64,000 nt of DNA, taken from positions 1 to 64,000 of the forward strand of contig JBLWUP010000026.1 in NCBI GenBank assembly GCA_048268885.1, read 5' to 3'. The notes below the pieces were generated by a model. It worked only from the letters and a program-made list of their open reading frames with translations. It was not told the origin of the DNA and made no database searches. This DNA comes from Pelagibius sp048268885. GTDB lineage: Bacteria > Pseudomonadota > Alphaproteobacteria > Kiloniellales > Kiloniellaceae. Positions 26,757 through 36,423 of this stretch are shown here, piece after piece; position 1 is the first letter of the stretch, and each line of letters begins with the position of its first letter. A program made the translations under genes and the position numbers.

Positions 26757-27240
26757 TGTTGCTTGGCGGGGGCGGCGCAGCGCGCCGCCTCGGGCAGGAC
26801 GACCTGCCGCAACTGGGGCCAGGGCCCTGTATGCTTCACGTTAATTCCTCTCCTGCCGGCCTCGGCCGGACACTCCATTCTAGGTTGGCCCCGCAGGCCC
26901 TGCCGCGGTGCCGGGCGCATCGCTGGGACGGGATGGCCCTGGCCGCGCCATCTCGCGGTCCGGCGAGACGATCGCGCGAAGGCGATTGTGGTTAGGATTG
27001 AAGTCGGGGGCAAGGGCCGCCTGTTCGGGCCGGGCCGGAATGGCCCGGATCGGGCCGGTGGCGCCGGAAACCTCCAGTGGCCCTGGCGCCCTGTGGTAAA
27101 CGGAGCGGCAGCGTCGCGGCCCCTCCTTGGTGGTAGCACCATCAACCTATTGTAGTGCTTTCGTAATATTGATTTTGTTGTTGTACCGCCCCTTGGAAGT
27201 CTTCAAAACCATGTGGCGCGGTTCAGGTCTGAGGGTTTTT
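26757..27240. promoter_or_regulatory. 484-bp divergent intergenic region upstream of the algD-like operon
   Basis: This gap separates ATP-grasp paralogue 6 (leftward) from the algD-like gene (rightward). Its last 100 bp are AT-rich (TTGTAGTGCTTTCG, then ATATTGATTTTGTTG), which fits a promoter for the four-gene operon. An in-frame extension of the dehydrogenase runs back to 27127 but is not homologous to the family. No sigma-54 pattern with correct spacing was found. Small open frames here look spurious. Confidence 0.4.
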
Positions 27241-28557
27241 ATGAAAGTCTCCATTTTCGGCATGGGTTATGTCGGCGCCGTTTCGGGCGCCTGTTTTGCG
27301 CGCCTGGGTCATACGGTGATCGGGGTCGACGTCAACAAAGGCAAGATCGATACCATCAACGCCGGCGACTCCCCCGTGGTGGAGGAAGGGCTGGCCGAAC
27401 TGATGGCCGAGGCCCGGTCCGCCGGGCGCATCTCCGCCACCGACGACGCCGCGGAGGCGGTGAAGAACTCCGACATCTCGCTGATCTCCGTCGGCACGCC
27501 GACCGGCGCCAACGGCGTGCAGTCGCTGGCCGCCCTGGACGCGGTGGTGGCGGCGATCGGCGCCGCGGTGAAGCAGAAGCAGGCTCCCCACAGCGTGGTG
27601 GTGCGCAGCACCGTGATGCCGGGAACCACCGAGGCGCGGATCGCGCCGGCCTTGGAGCAGGCCGTGGGACGGCGGCTCGGCGACGGTCTGGAGTTGAGCT
27701 TCAATCCGGAGTTCCTGCGCGAAGGCGCGGCGGTGAAGGATTTCTTCAACCCGCCCTTCACGGTCATCGGCGGCGTCGGCGACGAGGGCGCCGAGGGGGC
27801 GGCCGGGCTCTACAGCGGCATCGAGGCGCCGCTCTTCGCGACCACGGCCGGCATCGCCGAATCCCTGAAGTACGCCTGCAACGCCTACCACGCGGTGAAG
27901 ATCGCCTTCGCCAACGAGATGGGCGTGCTCATGAAGGCGATCGGCATCGACGGACGCGAGGCCATGCGGATTTTCTGCGAGGACCACGATCTGAACATCT
28001 CGCCGGCCTACCTGCGGCCCGGCTTCGCCTTTGGCGGCTCCTGCCTGCCCAAGGAGCTACGCGCCATTGCCGACATGGCCAAGGTGAACCACATCGACCT
28101 GCCGATGCTGACCAACGTGATGGCCAGCAACGACCGCCACATCGACCGGGCCTTCGAGATGATCCAGCGCCGTGGCCGGCGCAAGGTGGCGCTCTTCGGC
28201 CTGGCCTTCAAGCCGGGCACCGACGATCTGCGGGAGTCGCCGCTGGTGAGCCTGGCCGAGCGCCTGATCGGCAAGGGCTTCGAGCTCGCGATCTTCGACC
28301 GCTCGGTGGACCTCGCCCGCCTGACCGGCACCAACCTGGAATACATCGAGCGGGAGATTCCGCATCTCGACCGTCTGGTGAGCAATTCCGTGGAGGACAC
28401 TCTGGCGGGGGCCGAGACCATCGTGATCGGCCACGTTCCGAAGGACGCCGTGAAGGCGGTCAGCGCCGCGGCGGCCGGTCAGTGCGTGATCGACCTGCAG
28501 GGCGTCGCCGAGCTGCAGGCGCTCGACGGCGTCGACTACGAAGGCATCTGCTGGTAG
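27241..28557 (+). CDS. algD: GDP-mannose 6-dehydrogenase-like nucleotide-sugar dehydrogenase
   Basis: A 438-residue protein. The N-terminal Rossmann domain starts MKVSIFGMGYVGAVSG; the central helix and C-terminal domain follow. The catalytic cysteine is Cys268 in GFAFGGSCLPKE, the same position recalled for Pseudomonas AlgD, and the C-terminus ends EGICW as AlgD does. It would oxidise GDP-mannose to GDP-mannuronic acid with two NAD+, supplying uronate to the polymer. ATG 27241 is chosen because it begins the Rossmann strand. It is the first gene of the operon with the next three. A UDP-sugar substrate cannot be excluded, but the motif pattern favours AlgD. Confidence 0.82.
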   Translation: MKVSIFGMGYVGAVSGACFARLGHTVIGVDVNKGKIDTINAGDSPVVEEGLAELMAEARSAGRISATDDAAEAVKNSDISLISVGTPTGANGVQSLAALDAVVAAIGAAVKQKQAPHSVVVRSTVMPGTTEARIAPALEQAVGRRLGDGLELSFNPEFLREGAAVKDFFNPPFTVIGGVGDEGAEGAAGLYSGIEAPLFATTAGIAESLKYACNAYHAVKIAFANEMGVLMKAIGIDGREAMRIFCEDHDLNISPAYLRPGFAFGGSCLPKELRAIADMAKVNHIDLPMLTNVMASNDRHIDRAFEMIQRRGRRKVALFGLAFKPGTDDLRESPLVSLAERLIGKGFELAIFDRSVDLARLTGTNLEYIEREIPHLDRLVSNSVEDTLAGAETIVIGHVPKDAVKAVSAAAAGQCVIDLQGVAELQALDGVDYEGICW

Positions 28558-28611
28558 GCGATGACGGGCGTTAGGCGATGAGGGGCGCGGGAGCGAGAGA
28601 GGGGCGCGGGA
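28555..28611. repeat. imperfect short tandem duplications
   Basis: TAGGCGATGACGGGCG is followed directly by TAGGCGATGAGGGGCG, and GAGGGGCGCGGGA recurs 19 bp further on. This lies in the 58-bp gap between the algD-like gene and the next glycosyltransferase. Confidence 0.65.
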
Positions 28612-28615
28612 ACCT

Positions 28616-29833
28616 GTGAAGATTCTCCACCTGCTCGACCACTCCCTGCCGCTGCAGAGCGGCTACACCTTCCGCACCATCGGCATCCTGTCGGCCCAGC
28701 GCAAGCGCGGCTGGGAGACGGTGCAGATGACGACGCCCAAGCAGTACGACTTCGAGGGCGCGGTCGACCAGGTCGACGGCTGGACCTTCTACCGCACGCC
28801 GCAGCCTACCGCCGCCTCGCAGAAGCTGCCGCTGCTGCGCGAGTTCTGCCAGATGCGCGCGACGCGCCGGCGGCTGGACGAGGTCATCGAGGAAACCCGG
28901 CCCGACATCATTCACGCGCATTCCCCGGTGCTGAACGGCCTGCCGGCGCTCCGGGCGGCGCGGCATCACGGCCTGCCCCTGGTCTACGAGGTGCGCTCGC
29001 TGTGGGAGGACGCGGCCGTCGACTGGGGCACCGCGCGCCAGGGCGACCTGCGCTATCGCGCCACGCGCGGCCTGGAGACCTACGTGCTGCGCCGCGCCGA
29101 TGCCGTCTTCACCATTTGCGAGGGCCTGAAAGGCGACATCCTGGGGCGAGATATTCCGGCCGAGCGGGTGACGGTGATTCCCAACGCGGTGAATGTCGAG
29201 CAGTTCACCACCGACCGGCGGACCGACAGCGCCTTGCAGAGAAGCCTCGGGCTGGAAGGGTCCGTCGTGCTCGGCTTCATCGGCTCCTTCTATGCCTACG
29301 AGGGCCTCGATCTGCTGATGGAGGCCTGCGCCCGCCTGTTTCGGGAACGCTCCGACGTGAAGCTGCTGATGGTCGGCGGCGGGCCGGAGAAGGATCGCCT
29401 GGCCGCCCAGGTGGCCGAGCTCGGCATCGCGGAGCGGGTGATCTTTACGGGCCGGGTGCCCCACGAGCAGGTGCGCCGCTATTACGATCTCGTGACGCTT
29501 TTCGTCTATCCGCGCCACCGCATGCGGCTCACGGACCTGGTAACGCCCCTGAAGCCGTTGGAGGCCATGGCGCAAGGCTCTATTGTGGTGGCTTCGGACG
29601 TGGGCGGGCACAAGGAGCTGCTGGTGGACGGCACGCGGGGCTACCTCTTTCCCGCCGAGGACACCGGCGCCCTGGCGGCGAAGCTGGCCACGGTGATCGA
29701 CCAGCAGGAAGCCTGGCCGGTCATGCGCGCCGAAGGACGGCGCTTCGTCGAGGAGGAGCGCACCTGGGACCGGGTCGTGGCGCGGGCGGCGCCGGTCTAT
29801 GAGCGGCTGTTGAACAGGAAGCGCGGGGGCTAG
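28616..29833 (+). CDS. glycosyltransferase, PEP-CTERM/exosortase A-associated (Daro_2409-like)
   Basis: A 405-residue GT4-type glycosyltransferase. The N-terminus MKILHLLDHSLPLQSGYTFR is characteristic of the exosortase A-associated family recalled as TIGR04063. The donor domain has LGFIGSFYAYEGLDLLMEA and TPLKPLEAMAQGSIVVASDVGG, including the E-x7-E-like motif. Start is GTG at 28616. It probably adds one sugar of the repeat unit. It is 8 bp ahead of the next gene, so the two are translated from one message. Confidence 0.87.
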   Translation: MKILHLLDHSLPLQSGYTFRTIGILSAQRKRGWETVQMTTPKQYDFEGAVDQVDGWTFYRTPQPTAASQKLPLLREFCQMRATRRRLDEVIEETRPDIIHAHSPVLNGLPALRAARHHGLPLVYEVRSLWEDAAVDWGTARQGDLRYRATRGLETYVLRRADAVFTICEGLKGDILGRDIPAERVTVIPNAVNVEQFTTDRRTDSALQRSLGLEGSVVLGFIGSFYAYEGLDLLMEACARLFRERSDVKLLMVGGGPEKDRLAAQVAELGIAERVIFTGRVPHEQVRRYYDLVTLFVYPRHRMRLTDLVTPLKPLEAMAQGSIVVASDVGGHKELLVDGTRGYLFPAEDTGALAAKLATVIDQQEAWPVMRAEGRRFVEEERTWDRVVARAAPVYERLLNRKRGG

Positions 29834-29840
29834 ACGCGAT

Positions 29841-31781
29841 ATGTGCGGGATCTACGGCATGGTGGCCCTGCGGGAGGGCGCGGACTGCGATCCGGCCCTG
29901 CTCGACGCCATGTCCGATATCACTGTGCACCGCGGCCCCGACGATCACGGGCGTCACACGGACCGCGGCCTGGCGATGGGCATGCGCCGCCTCTCCATCA
30001 TCGATCTCAGCACCGGGCATCAGCCGATCCCCAACCAGGACGAGACGATCTGGACCGTCTGCAACGGCGAAATCTACAACTTCCGCGAACTGCGCAAGTC
30101 CCTGCAGGCCGAGGGCGTGCAGTTCCGTACCGGCAGCGATACCGAGACACTGGTCCATCTCTACGAACGTCACGGCACCGGCTTCGTCACCCAGCTGCTG
30201 GGCATGTTCGGCTTTGCCATCTGGGACGCGCCGCGCCGCCGCCTGGTGCTGGGCCGCGACCGCCTGGGCATCAAGCCGCTGTACTACCTGGAGCACGAGG
30301 GCCGGCTGGTCTTCGCCTCGGAGATCAAGGCGCTGCTGACGCTGCCCGGCATCGAAAGGAACATCGACCCCGGGGCCCTGCAGGACTACCTGACGTTCGG
30401 TTACAGCGGCAACGACCAGACCCTCTTCAAGGGCATCCGCAAGCTGCCGCCGGGCAGCCTGCTGGTCTGCGAGAACGGCTGCACCCGGATCGAGACCTAC
30501 TGGCAGGCGCCCGCTGAGGCAGAGACCGGTCTCAGCGAGGACGACTGGGCGGAGCGGCTGCGCGCCGCCATCGAAGCCGCGGTGGTCTCCGAGATGGTCA
30601 GCGACGTGCCGCTGGGCGGCTTCCTCAGCGGCGGCATCGATTCCAGCGCCATCATCGCCTTCATGGCGCGCCACAGCGACCGGCCGGTGAAGACCTATTC
30701 CATCGGCTTCAAAGGCGATGCGGCCAGCGAGGTCTACAACGAGCTGCCCTATGCGCGCCAGGTGGCCGAGCAGTTCGGCACCGATCACCGCGAGATCATC
30801 GTACGGCCGGAGGTCGCCAGCCTGCTGCCGAAGCTGGCCTGGCACCTGGATGAGCCGATCGCCGATTCCGCTTCCGTCACCACCTACCTGGTGGCCGAGT
30901 TCGCGCGCCAGGACGTCACCGTCATTCTCTCCGGCGTCGGCGGCGACGAACTTTTCGGCGGCTACAACCGCTATCTCGGCGACTACTACGCCGGTCAATA
31001 CCAGCGCCTGCCGGGCTGGATGCGCAACACCGTGATCGCGCCGCTGGTCCAGGCCCTGCCCAGCGACCGCCACGGCAAGCTGTCCAGCGTCGCGCGCTAC
31101 GCCCGCACCTTCGTCGCCTCCAACGACCTGCCGTTCGAGGAGCGCTATCGCAGCTACGTTCAGGTCTTCGGCGCCGAGAGTCTGGAGCGTCTGTTGAAAG
31201 AAACGCGGGCGGGCCGCATCGATTGCCTCGACGCGGCCTTTGCCGCGGCGGCGGGCGGCGACAACCTGAACCGCCTGATGCGGGTCGATCTGCAGAGCCA
31301 GATGCCCAACGACCTGCTGATGCTGACCGACAAGATGACCATGGCTTCCTCGCTGGAATGCCGCGTGCCGCTGCTGAACCACGAACTGGTCGAGCTGGCG
31401 GCGCGGATCCCGGCCGAGCAGCGCATCGAGGGACGCAATCTGAAAAGCCTGATGAAGCGCGCCCTGGACGGCGTGCTGCCGCGCGAGATCCTGGACCGCA
31501 AGAAGCGCGGCTTCGGCGCGCCGCTGGGCGCTTGGCTGAAGCGCGACCTGCAGCCGATGATGGGCCGCCTGCTGTCCAAGCAGGCGGTGGAGGCGCGCGG
31601 GCTGTTCTCCTGGCCGGCCATCGAGGAGACCATGGCCCTGCACCTGGCCAACCGGGAGGACCACACGGATCACCTGCTGGCGCTGCTGAACCTGGAGATC
31701 TGGGCGCAGATCTATCTCGACGGACGCTCGGCGGACGACCTCTCCGGCGAGCTGAGCGCGGAGGTCGCGGCCGCCGGATGA
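29841..31781 (+). CDS. asnB: asparagine synthetase B-type glutamine amidotransferase
   Basis: A 646-residue protein with a complete class II glutaminase domain beginning MCGIYGM (catalytic Cys2 after Met removal; HRGPDD, NGEIYN) and a synthetase domain with SGGIDSS. Unlike the two Cys-less paralogues in this window, it should use glutamine. It sits inside a glycosyltransferase operon, and its stop overlaps the next start (ATGA), so its target is likely a sugar or amino-acid carboxylate of the polymer, not free aspartate. A housekeeping role cannot be ruled out. Confidence 0.85.
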   Translation: MCGIYGMVALREGADCDPALLDAMSDITVHRGPDDHGRHTDRGLAMGMRRLSIIDLSTGHQPIPNQDETIWTVCNGEIYNFRELRKSLQAEGVQFRTGSDTETLVHLYERHGTGFVTQLLGMFGFAIWDAPRRRLVLGRDRLGIKPLYYLEHEGRLVFASEIKALLTLPGIERNIDPGALQDYLTFGYSGNDQTLFKGIRKLPPGSLLVCENGCTRIETYWQAPAEAETGLSEDDWAERLRAAIEAAVVSEMVSDVPLGGFLSGGIDSSAIIAFMARHSDRPVKTYSIGFKGDAASEVYNELPYARQVAEQFGTDHREIIVRPEVASLLPKLAWHLDEPIADSASVTTYLVAEFARQDVTVILSGVGGDELFGGYNRYLGDYYAGQYQRLPGWMRNTVIAPLVQALPSDRHGKLSSVARYARTFVASNDLPFEERYRSYVQVFGAESLERLLKETRAGRIDCLDAAFAAAAGGDNLNRLMRVDLQSQMPNDLLMLTDKMTMASSLECRVPLLNHELVELAARIPAEQRIEGRNLKSLMKRALDGVLPREILDRKKRGFGAPLGAWLKRDLQPMMGRLLSKQAVEARGLFSWPAIEETMALHLANREDHTDHLLALLNLEIWAQIYLDGRSADDLSGELSAEVAAAG

Positions 31782-32986
31782 GGATCCTCTACGTCTGTCA
31801 CCGCTTTCCCTTTCCGCCGGCCCGCGGCGGCAAGATCCGGCCCTTCAACATGATCCGCCATCTGAGCGAGAACCACGAGGTGGTGGTCGCCTCGCTGGCG
31901 CGCTCGCCAGAGGAGGCCGAGGCCGGGCGCGGCATCGCGCCCCACTGCGCCGACTTCATGATGGGCGCAGTGAGCGCGCCGACGGCCTGGGCGCGGATGA
32001 TTCTCCGCCTGCCGACGCCGGGGCCGTCTTCCATGGGCTACTTCTATTCGCCGGACCTGGCCCGGCAGATCGACGCGCGGCTGCAGGCGGAGCGCTTCGA
32101 CCTCATCTTCGTGCACTGCTCCTCGGTCGCGCCCTACGTCAGCAAGGTCAGGGGCGTTCCCAAGATCCTCGACTTCGGCGACATGGACTCGCAGAAGTGG
32201 CTCATCTATCGCCACTTCAAACCCTTTCCGCTGTCGCTCGGCTACTGGCTGGAAGGCAGCAAGATGGAGGCCGCCGAAAAGGCGCTGGCGCGGCAGTTCG
32301 ACCTCTGTACCTGCACCACCAAGGCGGAGCTGGAGACCCTCAGAAGCTTCGGCGTTCCGACGCCGACGGACTGGTTCCCCAACGGCGTCGACCAGGACTT
32401 TTTCGCCCCGACGGAAGAGCCCTACGATCCCGACGCCGTCTCTTTCGTCGGGCGCATGGACTACTTCCCCAACCAGCAGGCCATGCGGTTTTTCTGCGAC
32501 GAGGTCTTCCCCTTGATCCGCCGCGCGCGGCCCACCGCCAGCCTGTCGATCATCGGGGCCGAACCCTCGCCGGAGATGAAGCGCCTGGGCGAGCGGGAAG
32601 GGGTCACCGTCACCGGCACCGTGCCCGACGTGCGCGACTACGTGCGGCGCTCCGCGGTGAACGTGGCGCCGCTGACCATTGCGCGGGGCACCCAGAACAA
32701 GATCCTGGAATGTATGGCCATGGGCGTGCCGGTGGTCACCAGTCCCGAGGCCGCCGGCGGTGTCGACGCGGTGGCGGGCGAACACCTTTTGGTGGCGACC
32801 GCGCCGCAGGACTACGCCGACAAGCTGCTGAAGCTGATGGGCGATCCGCAGGCCCGCAACAGCCTGGGACAGGCCGGCCGCGCGCGCGTCGCCAGCCACC
32901 ACAGCTGGGCCAACTCCATGATCAGGCTGGACGGCATCATCGAGGGTTGCCTGCAGCGCTACCGGGAACGCGGCGCCCCGGCCTGA
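31778..32986 (+). CDS. sugar transferase, PEP-CTERM/EpsH1 system-associated (TIGR03087-like)
   Basis: A 402-residue GT-B glycosyltransferase. The family hallmark N-terminus is MRILYVCHRFPFPPARGGKI, and the donor side contains DAVSFVGRMDYFPNQQA, VNVAPLTIARGTQNKILE and AMGVPVVTSPEAAGGV. The start codon overlaps the preceding stop by 4 bp. It is the last gene of the algD-like operon and convergent with prsR (6-bp gap). Confidence 0.9.
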   Translation: MRILYVCHRFPFPPARGGKIRPFNMIRHLSENHEVVVASLARSPEEAEAGRGIAPHCADFMMGAVSAPTAWARMILRLPTPGPSSMGYFYSPDLARQIDARLQAERFDLIFVHCSSVAPYVSKVRGVPKILDFGDMDSQKWLIYRHFKPFPLSLGYWLEGSKMEAAEKALARQFDLCTCTTKAELETLRSFGVPTPTDWFPNGVDQDFFAPTEEPYDPDAVSFVGRMDYFPNQQAMRFFCDEVFPLIRRARPTASLSIIGAEPSPEMKRLGEREGVTVTGTVPDVRDYVRRSAVNVAPLTIARGTQNKILECMAMGVPVVTSPEAAGGVDAVAGEHLLVATAPQDYADKLLKLMGDPQARNSLGQAGRARVASHHSWANSMIRLDGIIEGCLQRYRERGAPA

Positions 32987-32992
32987 GCCTTT

Positions 32993-34354
32993 CTAGAGCT
33001 CGATATCGTGCTGCTTCAGCAGGTGGTAGAGCGTCGGCCGGCTGGTGTCGAGCACCCGGGCCGCTTCGGAGATGTTGCCCTGGGCGATCGCCAGGGCCTG
33101 CCGCAGGGCCTTGCTTTCCGCATTGAAGCGCGCTTGCTTCAGGGTCAGGGGCCCTTCGGTCGTTTCCGGGTCACCGCCCAGGCGCAGGTCGCGCGCCGTG
33201 ATCATCGCGCTGGAGGCGGAAGCGACGGCCCGCTTCATGCAGTTCTGCAATTCCCGGACATTGCCCGGCCAGCCGTGCGAGAGGATGGCGGCCATGGCCT
33301 CGGGACTGAGGCCGCGCAGCGGACGCCCCAGTTCCGTCGCATAGTCGCGCACCAGCGCGTTGGCGATCAGGGCGGCGTCTTCGATGCGCTCGCGCAGCGG
33401 CGGGATCTCCACGACGCCCTCGCTGATGCGGTAGTAGAGGTCCTGGCGGAAGCCGCCGGTTTCGATCAGGCCGTGGAGGTCCTGGTTGGTGGCCGAGACG
33501 ACGCGGATATCCACCGGGATCGGCTTGTGGCCGCCGACGCGCTCGATGGTGCGTTCCTGCAGGAAGCGCAGCAGCTTGGCCTGCAGGGAAGGGGGCATGT
33601 CGCCGATCTCGTCGAGAAAGAGGGTGCCCTTGTTGGCGAGCTCGACCTTGCCCATGGTGGTCTTGATGGCGCCGGTGAAGGCGCCTTTTTCGTGGCCGAA
33701 GAATTCACTCTCCAGTAGGTTCTCCGGGATCGCCGCGCAGTTCACGGCGACGAAGGGTCCCTTGGCGCGCGGACTCAGCTCATGCAGGCCGCGGGCCATC
33801 AGCTCCTTGCCGGTGCCGCTTTCGCCGATGATGAGGACGGAGACGTTGGTGGTGGCGAGGCCGGCGATGTCCTGGCAGGTCTCTAGCATCTCCGGGTTGG
33901 AGGTCAGGACCCCCGGCAGCGGCGTGCCTGCCGAGCGCGTGGCGAGCTTGCGGTTCTCCTGCTCCAGTTCGAAGAGGCGCTGGGCCCGGCCGACGATCAG
34001 GCGGATCTCGTCCACCGAGATGGGCTTCTGGTAGAAGTCATAAGCGCCCAGGGCCACCGCCTTGAGGGCGAACTCCCGCTCGGTCTGCCCGCTCATCATG
34101 ATGACCTTGCTGTCGGGCGAGGCCTTGAGGACCGCCTGCAGGGTCGCCAGGCCTTCGCTGGGACCGTCGGCATCGGGCGGCAGCCCGAGATCCAGCAGGA
34201 CCACCGACGGTATTTCCTTCGCCAGCACGTCCTCGGCGGCCGCCCGGTCCCCGGCCCGGAAGACCTCGAAATCTTCGAAAGTCCAAGCCAGTTGGCGCTG
34301 CAGACCGAGGTCGTCCTCGACGAGCAGGAGTTTGGGTTGCTTCTGTTCAGCCAT
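32993..34354 (-). CDS. prsR: PEP-CTERM-box response regulator PrsR, sigma-54-dependent activator
   Basis: A 453-residue NtrC-type protein. The receiver domain has the phospho-acceptor Asp55 in VVLLDLGLPP and the Lys of YQKPIS. The AAA+ domain has Walker A GESGTGKE (178-185) and the sigma-54 contact loop GAFTGA (224-229). A C-terminal Fis-type helix-turn-helix (ISEAARVLDTSRPTLYHLLK) ends the protein. ATG 34354 is chosen; a TTG at 34363 adds three residues. It lies 20 bp downstream of prsK, in one operon. In other bacteria PrsK/PrsR with RpoN switch on PEP-CTERM genes; the strong -24/-12 site at 40025 fits that. Confidence 0.93.
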   Translation of the reverse strand: MAEQKQPKLLLVEDDLGLQRQLAWTFEDFEVFRAGDRAAAEDVLAKEIPSVVLLDLGLPPDADGPSEGLATLQAVLKASPDSKVIMMSGQTEREFALKAVALGAYDFYQKPISVDEIRLIVGRAQRLFELEQENRKLATRSAGTPLPGVLTSNPEMLETCQDIAGLATTNVSVLIIGESGTGKELMARGLHELSPRAKGPFVAVNCAAIPENLLESEFFGHEKGAFTGAIKTTMGKVELANKGTLFLDEIGDMPPSLQAKLLRFLQERTIERVGGHKPIPVDIRVVSATNQDLHGLIETGGFRQDLYYRISEGVVEIPPLRERIEDAALIANALVRDYATELGRPLRGLSPEAMAAILSHGWPGNVRELQNCMKRAVASASSAMITARDLRLGGDPETTEGPLTLKQARFNAESKALRQALAIAQGNISEAARVLDTSRPTLYHLLKQHDIEL

Positions 34355-34374
34355 GGGATTCAATCAGCACAGAA

Positions 34375-36423
34375 TCAGGTCTCGCGCAACACTGGCAGCG
34401 TGACCCGCATGGTCGTGCCGGCCCCCACGCTGCTGATTGCCTCTAAATCGCCGCCCAACTCGCGGGCATAGGTCCGGCATTGGAAAGCGCCGATGCCCAT
34501 GCCGCCCCTTTTGGTCGAGCGAAAAGGCCGGAACAGCTCGCTCCGGATGAACTCCAGGTCCATGCCGCGGCCGGAATCACGCACCTCGATGACGGCCGAG
34601 TGGCCCTCCTGGCGCAGCCCGATGACGATCTTGCCGTCCTTGCCGGAAGCCTCCAGGGCGTTCTGAAGCAGGTGCCGCAGGATGGTGTCGACCCGCCGCC
34701 CGTCGGCGCGCACCTGCAGGGGCAGCAGTTCCTCCGGGCACTCCACCTGCACCGCTACGCTGCCCAGGGACTGTTCGCTGATCAGCTTGTCGAGCAGCGG
34801 CTTGACCGTCACCGCCTCGACCGCATCGGCGTCCGGCTCGTCCTTCATGCGGTCCATCAGGTGGTTCATGCGCCCCACCGCCGACTGAATGGTGACCAGC
34901 ATGTCCTGCTGGAACTCGGGGCGGTCGCCGTACTTCTCGGCGTTGCGCACCATGAGGGAGAGCTGGCTGACCAGGTTCTTGATGTCGTGGGTGACGAAGG
35001 CGTAGCGCTGGTTGAAGCGCTCGAACTCCCGCGCCTCGGCCAGCGCGCGGGCGCTGCGCTGCTCGGACAGGTAGCCCGCCGCCTGGCGGCTCGCCATGGT
35101 CACCAGTTCGATGTCCTCGCGGTCCAGGGTGCGTGGCGCGCGCGGCCCGCTGAGCAGCACCAGGCCCATCAGCTTGTCGTGGTGCAGCAGGGGCAGCAGG
35201 AAACGGCCGGTCTCGAATTCGGCCAGGGCGGGAATCCCGAGGGAGGAGCACGCGGCGGCGGCGCTGCTGCCGCCTTCCTGCAGGTCGATGACGTGGTCTC
35301 TCTCCCGGAACAGCTCGGCCAGTCTGGCCGCGTCGTCGCCGGCGATGCTGGCGGCCGACATGTTCCACGTCGTGGCCAGGGCAAAGCTGCCGCCTTCCAG
35401 GTACCACAGCGCGCCGGCGGGGCTGTCCAGCAGGTCGGCCAGGGTCTTCACCACGCGCAGGTCGAGCGGCTCTTCCAGGTCGCCGGCCGAGATGCGCTGC
35501 AGCAGGCGGCGCCATTCCTGGCGGTAGTCGAACTTCTGTTTTTGAAAATGCTCGGCCAGGAAGCGCCTGATGTAGGAGCGCAGGGTGCCGGAGAGCAGCG
35601 AGGCGCAGAGCAGCAGAATCCCGCCGAAAACGAAGATGATCTGCAGCGCCTCGCTCCAGGTGCCGCCGAAGTCGCGGATGTAGTAGGCCGCCAGGGCCAT
35701 GAGGCCGAGGTATATGCCGGTGCCCACCACCACCGTCGAGCCGAAGACCATCTGGGCGGAGAGCGCCAGCGCCAGGTGGCGGGATTCCGCGCGCACGATG
35801 TTGATGACGAAAAGCGGCACCAGGGAGACCACGACGAAGCCGCGCACGCTGAGGAACAACGCGTCGATCATGCTGTAGAGCAGCGCGTCGGCGAAAAGGA
35901 AGACGTCATAGGCGAACATGCCGCCGACGGCGAGGCAGAGGTATTTCACGCCCCAACGGTCGCCCCGCCGGAAACTGCGGAACACGGTCTCGGTGAGGGA
36001 AAGGCCGGCGACGGAGACCAGCAGCGCCAGGCCGATGGCGCCGATGGTCGGCTCCGACAGGGTAAAGAGATGCAGAAGGTCGAACCCGATGACCACCGTG
36101 GCCAGGCCGCCGATGATGAGCCAGCCCATGCGGATCCGTCGCGGATAGTTGTTTTGAAGCTCCGGGCTGAAGGCGACTAGCATCCAGAGGAAGAGAACCC
36201 AGGACAGGGAGGCCGTGTGGTGCAGCAGGTCGACGAGGTAGGGCAGGCCGGACGGCCAGGGGGCGAGCAGGGCGGCCCCGGCCCAGAGGGCCGTCATCAG
36301 CGTCGCCAGCAGGAAGGCATAGCCCTGCCGGGCCCACTGCCCCCACAGCGCATAAATCAGCGCCAGGCCGATATAGCCGGCGAAGGCTGCGGTGAAGCCG
36401 ATTTGTCCGAAGGAAAATGTCAT
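34375..36423 (-). CDS. prsK: XrtA/PEP-CTERM system histidine kinase PrsK
   Basis: A 682-residue kinase with about nine N-terminal membrane helices (to about residue 280), a GAF-like region (about 310-450), a histidine phospho-acceptor His479 in FVTHDIKNLVSQ, and an ATPase domain with LLQNALEASG (N box), DSGRGMD (G1) and GGMGIGAFQCR (G2). The architecture equals the family recalled as TIGR02916. It is cotranscribed with prsR. The signal is unknown; the many membrane helices suggest an envelope or membrane cue. Confidence 0.93.
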   Translation of the reverse strand: MTFSFGQIGFTAAFAGYIGLALIYALWGQWARQGYAFLLATLMTALWAGAALLAPWPSGLPYLVDLLHHTASLSWVLFLWMLVAFSPELQNNYPRRIRMGWLIIGGLATVVIGFDLLHLFTLSEPTIGAIGLALLVSVAGLSLTETVFRSFRRGDRWGVKYLCLAVGGMFAYDVFLFADALLYSMIDALFLSVRGFVVVSLVPLFVINIVRAESRHLALALSAQMVFGSTVVVGTGIYLGLMALAAYYIRDFGGTWSEALQIIFVFGGILLLCASLLSGTLRSYIRRFLAEHFQKQKFDYRQEWRRLLQRISAGDLEEPLDLRVVKTLADLLDSPAGALWYLEGGSFALATTWNMSAASIAGDDAARLAELFRERDHVIDLQEGGSSAAAACSSLGIPALAEFETGRFLLPLLHHDKLMGLVLLSGPRAPRTLDREDIELVTMASRQAAGYLSEQRSARALAEAREFERFNQRYAFVTHDIKNLVSQLSLMVRNAEKYGDRPEFQQDMLVTIQSAVGRMNHLMDRMKDEPDADAVEAVTVKPLLDKLISEQSLGSVAVQVECPEELLPLQVRADGRRVDTILRHLLQNALEASGKDGKIVIGLRQEGHSAVIEVRDSGRGMDLEFIRSELFRPFRSTKRGGMGIGAFQCRTYARELGGDLEAISSVGAGTTMRVTLPVLRET